In this document: positions 5,309-9,012 of the stretch, in pieces
How the letters are laid out: each line of letters starts with the position of its first letter
How positions within the stretch are numbered: position 1 is the stretch's first letter
DNA from: an uncultured Chloroflexota bacterium
GTDB lineage: Bacteria; Chloroflexota; Anaerolineae; Aggregatilineales; Phototrophicaceae
Direction: 5' to 3'
DNA: 9,012 nucleotides
NCBI GenBank assembly: GCA_937942935.1
Contig: CALDGT010000778.1
Span: 1-9,012 of the forward strand
Notes under the pieces: model-generated
What the model was told of the DNA's origin: nothing
The model's database searches: none
What the model saw: only the letters and a program-made list of their open reading frames with translations
Position numbers and translations under genes: made by a program

Positions 5309-6175
5309 TTATTTCATGCTTTGGGCAATAGCCATAATATCTTCCTGCGAAAGATTACAGGCGGTATCGGTTGGAGATATATTCGCAGTATAAGCATAAC
5401 GTATGGGTCCCAATATCCATAACAAATTGTGTTGTGGAATCTGATTTGACCATACAAGGTCAATATTCGCTTGTGTGGTATGATTCCAATCAATCGCAGG
5501 GGCAGATGTGCCATCAACAGTTGACCAACCGCCCCGCACATACTGTCCACCATCACCTAAATTCACGGGGATGACATTCGCGCTTGAGCCAACCTCAATC
5601 CCGCCAAAAGGTTGACCCTCTGTAAATGGTCCTTGGCTAATTGTAAAGCCAGATGAACCACATTGATAATATAAATTCAGTTCATATGTTTGTTCATCAT
5701 AAGTTGCATTGATAAACCGATACCCCGCAGGAAGCCATTGAGGTGATGTGGCAAAGTAGGGTGTACTGGCGAGGGCTTGCGCCAAATTATCAAAAAATGT
5801 GGGAAATTTCGCATTATTGTTGAGTACAAATTGATTCGCATCTAATGTGCTAACCGTTACTTGCAAATGGGTATTATCACTATCAGCTTGCGAGAAAAAG
5901 TTAAAAATACTATTGGCGAGAACACCGCCCGCCACCATCAAAGTAGCAAATAAGACAACAATTACAGACATACGTTTACGGTTAAATCTGAATTTCATGG
6001 GTAAATCTCCTGTTGTGATATGAGTATTCACCCTTTGATGACGCTTATCACCCTCAGAAGTTACGCTCATGCGGTGGGCGGTTGCCAAAAACACAGCTTT
6101 ATTCTCTGCCTGCTGTTTGGGCGCAGGTGTGGATTGATTCAGGTTATCAAATAATTCTTTCATGGGGTCAGTCAT
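5309..6175 (-). CDS. Membrane anti-sigma-like protein, DUF4367-like outer domain (third pair)
   Basis: This 288-residue protein is the probable partner and inhibitor of the sigma factor encoded just upstream. Residues 1-68 are cytoplasmic and hydrophilic, with AENKAVFLATAHRM (23-36) resembling the N-terminal helix of similar Chloroflexota anti-sigma proteins. A basic stretch (KFRFNRKR) precedes one membrane helix at about 70-90. Outside, WLPAGYRFINATYDEQTYELNLYY (147-170) and the ending LSQEDIMAIAQSMK recall DUF4367. Cys172 and Cys273 could pair. Its ATG overlaps the sigma TGA by 4 nt (ATGA) and has AAGGAGA at 6182-6188, so translation is coupled. A second in-frame ATG at 5998 (Met60) has its own good ribosome site. 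It is not detectably similar to the two tandem anti-sigma-like proteins beyond topology. The function is inferred from pairing. Confidence 0.82.
   Translation of the reverse strand: MTDPMKELFDNLNQSTPAPKQQAENKAVFLATAHRMSVTSEGDKRHQRVNTHITTGDLPMKFRFNRKRMSVIVVLFATLMVAGGVLANSIFNFFSQADSDNTHLQVTVSTLDANQFVLNNNAKFPTFFDNLAQALASTPYFATSPQWLPAGYRFINATYDEQTYELNLYYQCGSSGFTISQGPFTEGQPFGGIEVGSSANVIPVNLGDGGQYVRGGWSTVDGTSAPAIDWNHTTQANIDLVWSNQIPQHNLLWILGPIRYAYTANISPTDTACNLSQEDIMAIAQSMK
6007..6011 (-). promoter_or_regulatory. Internal Shine-Dalgarno site before Met60 of the third anti-sigma-like gene
   Basis: On the minus strand AGGAG (6011-6007) lies 8 nt before an in-frame ATG at 5998-5996. A start here would give a 229-residue form lacking the cytoplasmic region but keeping the basic flank, membrane helix and outer domain. 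Whether it is used cannot be told from sequence. Confidence 0.45.
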
Positions 6176-6735
6176 GAATGTTCTCCTTGTAGGGTCAATA
6201 TTCTTTTTAGATTGATTGTGGCGCGGTGTTGTAGGGCTTTCACCGCGTTGATATTCATACCTAAAGCATGTGCAGTAGCAGATAAATCTAATTCGGCGAT
6301 AAACCGCAATAACAACACCTCGCGTTGACGCATTGGCAAATGGGCGAGTGCCTCATAAATTTGGGTCGTTTGGATTTTGGCAAATACGATGTGTTCAGTG
6401 AGCGATTCGATTGGGATATCATCGGGCAATGGGTCGGATTGTCGCACCGCAGTCCGCCGAATATCATCCACCATCAGCCGATATGCCACCCGAAATAACC
6501 ACCCGCTTAAATGCGTAATGGGTGATTTATCCGCATAAATCTGCTCCAAAAATCGCTGAAAAACCGTGGCGGTCAGGTCTTCTGCGGTCTGAATATGTCC
6601 TGTGTGATGATACAAATACCGATACAACGCGGGGTAATACGCATCAAAAATCGTTTCTAATGCCTGTTCATCGCGCTGATAGGCTCGTTTTAAGAGGGTA
6701 TTGTCTATATCCACAAATAAAAAATCCCCTTTCAT
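6172..6735 (-). CDS. ECF-type RNA polymerase sigma factor (third pair)
   Basis: This is a 187-residue sigma-70-family protein of the ECF type, only distantly related to the two tandem sigma factors. Sigma-2 lies at about 25-96: ALETIFDAYYPALYRYLYHH, then AEDLTATVFQRFLEQI (51-66) and HLSGWLFRVAYRLMVDDIRR (75-94). After a Pro/Asp linker (101-108), sigma-4 is at about 127-180, with LAHLPMRQREVLLLRFI and the helix-turn-helix LSATAHALGMNINAVKALQHRATINLKR. The ATG at 6735 has no clear ribosome site; the in-frame GTG at 6714 (residue 8) has AAAGGGG 11 nt upstream and would also suit the family N-terminus. The stop overlaps the anti-sigma-like ATG. The 79-nt gap to the peptidase gene allows either its own promoter or readthrough. 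Confidence 0.92.
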   Translation of the reverse strand: MKGDFLFVDIDNTLLKRAYQRDEQALETIFDAYYPALYRYLYHHTGHIQTAEDLTATVFQRFLEQIYADKSPITHLSGWLFRVAYRLMVDDIRRTAVRQSDPLPDDIPIESLTEHIVFAKIQTTQIYEALAHLPMRQREVLLLRFIAELDLSATAHALGMNINAVKALQHRATINLKRILTLQGEHS

Positions 6736-6770
6736 CTGATATGAGTTATATCACAAGACGCAAAGGGGAT
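6724..6770. promoter_or_regulatory. Inverted repeat spanning the start of the third sigma gene
   Basis: ATCCCCTTT (6724-6732) and AAAGGGGAT (6762-6770) are perfect 9-bp inverted arms separated by 29 nt. In the sigma gene's orientation, one arm lies in the leader and the other covers codons 2-4 just after the ATG. In RNA they could pair and hide the ATG or, if GTG 6714 is used, the AAAGGGG ribosome site. A DNA operator is the alternative. Confidence 0.4.
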
Positions 6771-6781
6771 GTGTTGGGTTA

Positions 6782-6803
6782 CGCAATTGATGATTTAATT
6801 GCG
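6782..6803 (-). terminator. Weak hairpin just past the peptidase gene
   Basis: CGCAATT (6782-6788) and AATTGCG (6797-6803) form a 7-bp stem with an 8-nt loop, 11 nt beyond the peptidase stop on the minus strand. No T run follows, so termination would be weak and some readthrough into the sigma gene is plausible. Confidence 0.3.
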
Positions 6804-6814
6804 GTTATATCATC

Positions 6815-7960
6815 TTAAAATTGCCAATCTTTCAGCATGGCGGCAATGAGAGCCGCACGTTCTGGCAAGCTATTCAACACCACATGCTCATGTAACGCAT
6901 GGAGACCATCGCCTGCGGGACCAAGTCCGTCTAATGTAGGGATACCCATGCTGGCGGTGATATTGCCATCACTCCCGCCCCCACTGCCATCTTCACGGAC
7001 AGTCAAGCCATACGATTCACCGATGGTTTTGCATTGAGCAAAAGTGGCTTTCATCAAGTCGTTGTGTTCCATCGGGTCACGGCTGTGTTCGACTTCGACA
7101 TTCAATTTTGCGCCGGGTAAAAAGGGTTGCAAATTCATCATGGCAGATTTGATGCGTGCCATTTCTGATTGTTTCATCACACGGGTGTCAATGGTGGCTG
7201 TCGCATGGGCAGGAATCACATTCATGGTTGTGCCACCACTGCACACTGTCACTGAGACCGATGTCCCATTGGGATAATCATTGAGTTGATTCAAACGCAA
7301 GGCTTGTTGTGCGAGTTCAATAATAGCATTAATCCCTTGTTCGGGGGCATTTCCCGCATGAGCAGGACGACCTTCAATATGCAATTTATACACCGCCAAC
7401 CCCTTACGCCATGTCTTGAGCGCCCCTTCTTTGGTGGCTGGCTCCATGACCAACACCAACCCTGCCTGAGATGCCACTTCTTGCAAGACAGGGATTGAAT
7501 AAATACTCCCTACCTCTTCATCGCTGGTCATCAACACCCAAATTGGGCGATTCGGCATTAATTTTTGTTCCAAAAGACCGCGCAATGCCGATAACACAAC
7601 TGTGATGCCACCCTTCATATCAATGGCACCGGGACCAAAGAGTTTGCCATCGTCATCAATCCGCACAGGGCGTTCTGCGAGTGTGCCAATGCCCCACACG
7701 GTATCGATGTGAATGAGGAACATGATGGGCTTACCGGGCGCATTTTCATTCCATTTTGCCCATAAAAAGTCACCCACTTCAGTCTGTGGGATGCGTGTCA
7801 CCGATGACGCACCGAGTGATTTGAATTGAGCGTGCATATATGCGCCCAATTTATCCACAGCGGCTTTATCGAGAGTGGGTGTTTCGTAATTCACCAATTC
7901 GGTGAGCAAATCGGTCATCGCTTGTTTTTGCGATTGGAAGTAACGCAATAAATCAGACAT
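6815..7960 (-). CDS. M20-family zinc metallopeptidase (carboxypeptidase G2/ArgE-like)
   Basis: This 381-residue cytoplasmic enzyme should hydrolyse an amide or peptide bond using two metal ions, with one ion bridged by Asp. The M20 signatures are complete: HIDTV at 84-88 (ligand His84, with Asp86 supporting), GPGAIDMKGG at 109-118 (bridging Asp114), SDEEVGS at 146-152 (catalytic Glu148 and ligand Glu149), MEPA at 172-175 (ligand Glu173) and GLHALHEHV at 352-360 (ligand His354). The dimerisation domain lies at about 185-300 and starts with RKGLAVYKLHIEGRPAHAG. HIDTVWGIGTLAERP and GPGAIDMKGG are closest to carboxypeptidase G2-type glutamate carboxypeptidases, but the substrate could equally be a dipeptide or acyl amino acid. 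No signal peptide is seen. The start is ATG 7960 with GAGGAG 3 nt upstream, a rather short spacing. Length is normal for the family. Its promoter is at 8007-8035. Confidence 0.92.
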   Translation of the reverse strand: MSDLLRYFQSQKQAMTDLLTELVNYETPTLDKAAVDKLGAYMHAQFKSLGASSVTRIPQTEVGDFLWAKWNENAPGKPIMFLIHIDTVWGIGTLAERPVRIDDDGKLFGPGAIDMKGGITVVLSALRGLLEQKLMPNRPIWVLMTSDEEVGSIYSIPVLQEVASQAGLVLVMEPATKEGALKTWRKGLAVYKLHIEGRPAHAGNAPEQGINAIIELAQQALRLNQLNDYPNGTSVSVTVCSGGTTMNVIPAHATATIDTRVMKQSEMARIKSAMMNLQPFLPGAKLNVEVEHSRDPMEHNDLMKATFAQCKTIGESYGLTVREDGSGGGSDGNITASMGIPTLDGLGPAGDGLHALHEHVVLNSLPERAALIAAMLKDWQF

Positions 7961-8006
7961 GGACTCCTCAACTACCTATTAAATCATCGTTAAAAACAAT
8001 TAAAAG

Positions 8007-8035
8007 AGTGTAGTAAGGAATGAGTCATGTGTCAA
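8007..8035 (-). promoter_or_regulatory. Sigma-70 promoter of the M20 peptidase gene
   Basis: On the minus strand TTGACA (8035-8030, perfect -35) is followed after 17 nt by TACACT (8012-8007, -10). Transcription would begin near 8000, giving a leader of about 40 nt before the ATG at 7960. Confidence 0.75.
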
Positions 8036-8058
8036 GAGAAGGGATGTTAAGGGATTTG

Positions 8059-8105
8059 TGTGTAAAGGTATTTCACCCGTTCAAGCCATGCAGTCACCTT
8101 ACACA
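8059..8105. repeat. Imperfect inverted repeat in the gap between the peptidase and membrane genes
   Basis: TGTGTAAAGGT (8059-8069) and ACCTTACACA (8096-8105) pair over 10 bp with one bulged A and a 26-nt loop. It lies downstream of the minus-strand membrane gene and upstream of the peptidase promoter. No T run follows, so it is not a typical terminator; it may stabilise the 3' end of the membrane gene's transcript. Confidence 0.35.
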
Positions 8106-8131
8106 GGCATTTATTTTTCACTATAGTTAGG

Positions 8132-9012
8132 CTAACTTATCAATCTAGTACTATTATCTAAGTCTGCAAAATACTCAAGCATAGACCGATGAATAAAAAT
8201 ATACCCACCGCCTACCCTACGAAGAAGAACTATATCTGGCATATTATTCAGGAATTTGGCATAGTTCGAGGGTACAACATCCTTACTTTGAAGAACAAAT
8301 CTTAGGATAAGGTGTTGAAAAACTGCTCCACCCCCAAAAATCCCAAATGCGATGACACCGGCATAATACGCAACAGCTAAACCCACAAATAAACCAGTAA
8401 AAGCATCATGGAGAAATACTGAAAATATTAAAATAATCGGAAAGCTGGAAATTAAAGCGGTTGTTAAACCAGTATATAAAGCATTCTGTGCTGATCGGAA
8501 TATACCATCGTTAGGTCTAACATTTATATTGATAAGATGACCGGTAAAACCATTCCAAACCCCAACAATAAGTAAACCAGATAAACCAAATGCTAAAAAA
8601 CTTATCAAACCCATATTAGGGGAGACGCTAAATCCAATAATCCCAAATCCTAAACCTAAAGCCAAGCCAACTATCAGTCCTAATCTTCTCAGACTTGCAA
8701 AAAAACTAGCCCACGACCAATTTAGCTTGTCAATAGGATAAATATAGGCTATTTTATCTTGACTCTTCGAGAATGGTCGTTTTATCACAGAACCAAACAA
8801 GTAAAAAAATGGCAATGAAACAACTATCATACTTATAAAAATCATGATTGTGAAAAAAATTCCATCTATAATGCCAATATTCGTTGATACGGATATGCCA
8901 ACAGTAGCACTATAGCAAATACTAATAATTAATCCTTGAACAAGTCTATTTTTAGATCTATGTGGCGACCTAAATGTTATATAAACTGTAACTCCTGATG
9001 AGATAAAAACAC
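8132..9012 (-). CDS. C-terminal membrane region of a probable NACHT/STAND-type NTPase (5' end beyond window)
   Basis: The frame is open from the stop (TAG, 8134-8132) to the right edge with no stop codon, so the ATG at 8845 is probably internal; 292 residues are visible. The protein has several hydrophobic segments (about residues 24-45, 55-75, 105-145, 165-220) split by short polar loops. IDKLNWSWASF, INVRPNDGIFRSAQNAL and, near the end, FQHLILRF, NYAKFLNN and LRRVGGGYIFIHRSMLEYFADL match the membrane tail I know from NACHT-type NTPases of Chloroflexota and cyanobacteria. The NACHT domain would lie before the visible part, outside the window, so the assignment rests on the tail alone. Such proteins are thought to act as membrane-tied signalling or defence NTPases. 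The gene is much more AT-rich than its neighbours (14 G/C in 60 at 8821-8880), suggesting separate ancestry. Confidence 0.75.
   Translation of the reverse strand, partial: VFISSGVTVYITFRSPHRSKNRLVQGLIISICYSATVGISVSTNIGIIDGIFFTIMIFISMIVVSLPFFYLFGSVIKRPFSKSQDKIAYIYPIDKLNWSWASFFASLRRLGLIVGLALGLGFGIIGFSVSPNMGLISFLAFGLSGLLIVGVWNGFTGHLININVRPNDGIFRSAQNALYTGLTTALISSFPIILIFSVFLHDAFTGLFVGLAVAYYAGVIAFGIFGGGAVFQHLILRFVLQSKDVVPSNYAKFLNNMPDIVLLRRVGGGYIFIHRSMLEYFADLDNSTRLIS

Noticed and set aside
6837..7498. Three plus-strand frames opposite the peptidase gene
   Set aside because: They lie wholly inside the M20 gene, which has complete metal-binding motifs, and they show no recognisable protein.
8057..8105. 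Possible tRNA-like or CRISPR-like element, because the gap contains GTTCAAG and an inverted repeat
   Set aside because: No cloverleaf with an acceptor stem and anticodon arm can be drawn, and there is no repeated unit. It was kept only as a weak inverted repeat.

Overview
The window looks like bacterial chromosome from a Chloroflexota-like organism. This is an inference from three things: the style of the ECF sigma/anti-sigma pairs, the glycine-rich membrane tail of a NACHT-type protein at the right edge, and moderate GC (roughly half) with ordinary Shine-Dalgarno signals. Nothing here fixes the species.

Layout, left to right. (1) 1-1317, plus strand: the 3' part of a GH13 alpha-amylase-family glycosidase (cyclomaltodextrinase/neopullulanase type), cut by the left edge and followed by a clear intrinsic terminator. 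(2) 1444-5291, plus strand: two tandem copies, exactly 1925 bp apart at their 5' ends, of a two-gene cassette encoding an ECF sigma factor and a single-pass membrane anti-sigma-like protein. Each cassette has its own promoter-like region and its own terminator. (3) 5309-6735, minus strand: a third, unrelated ECF sigma factor and membrane anti-sigma-like pair with a 4-nt start/stop overlap. It converges on cassette 2 across a bidirectional terminator. (4) 6815-7960, minus strand: an M20-family metallopeptidase of the carboxypeptidase G2/ArgE type with a near-consensus sigma-70 promoter. (5) 8132-9012, minus strand: the AT-rich 3' end of a gene for a polytopic membrane tail typical of NACHT/STAND NTPases, open through the right edge.

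How the genes work together: the centre is a cell-envelope signalling cluster. Each sigma factor would bind RNA polymerase when released by its co-encoded membrane partner, whose outside domain would sense the signal. The tandem pair has diverged (sigma proteins about 81% identical by hand alignment), yet the copies share a perfectly identical 61-bp block covering the leader, the Shine-Dalgarno site and the first 12 codons. Both sigma genes most probably start at TTG, 5 nt after a perfect AAGGAGG, rather than at the upstream in-frame starts. The anti-sigma copies differ in a polyglycine tract (12 versus 8 residues).

I do not see a demonstrably new system. The best leads are the duplicated ECF/anti-sigma cassettes with their conserved leader, and the membrane tail of the probable NACHT protein, whose diagnostic N-terminal part lies outside the window.
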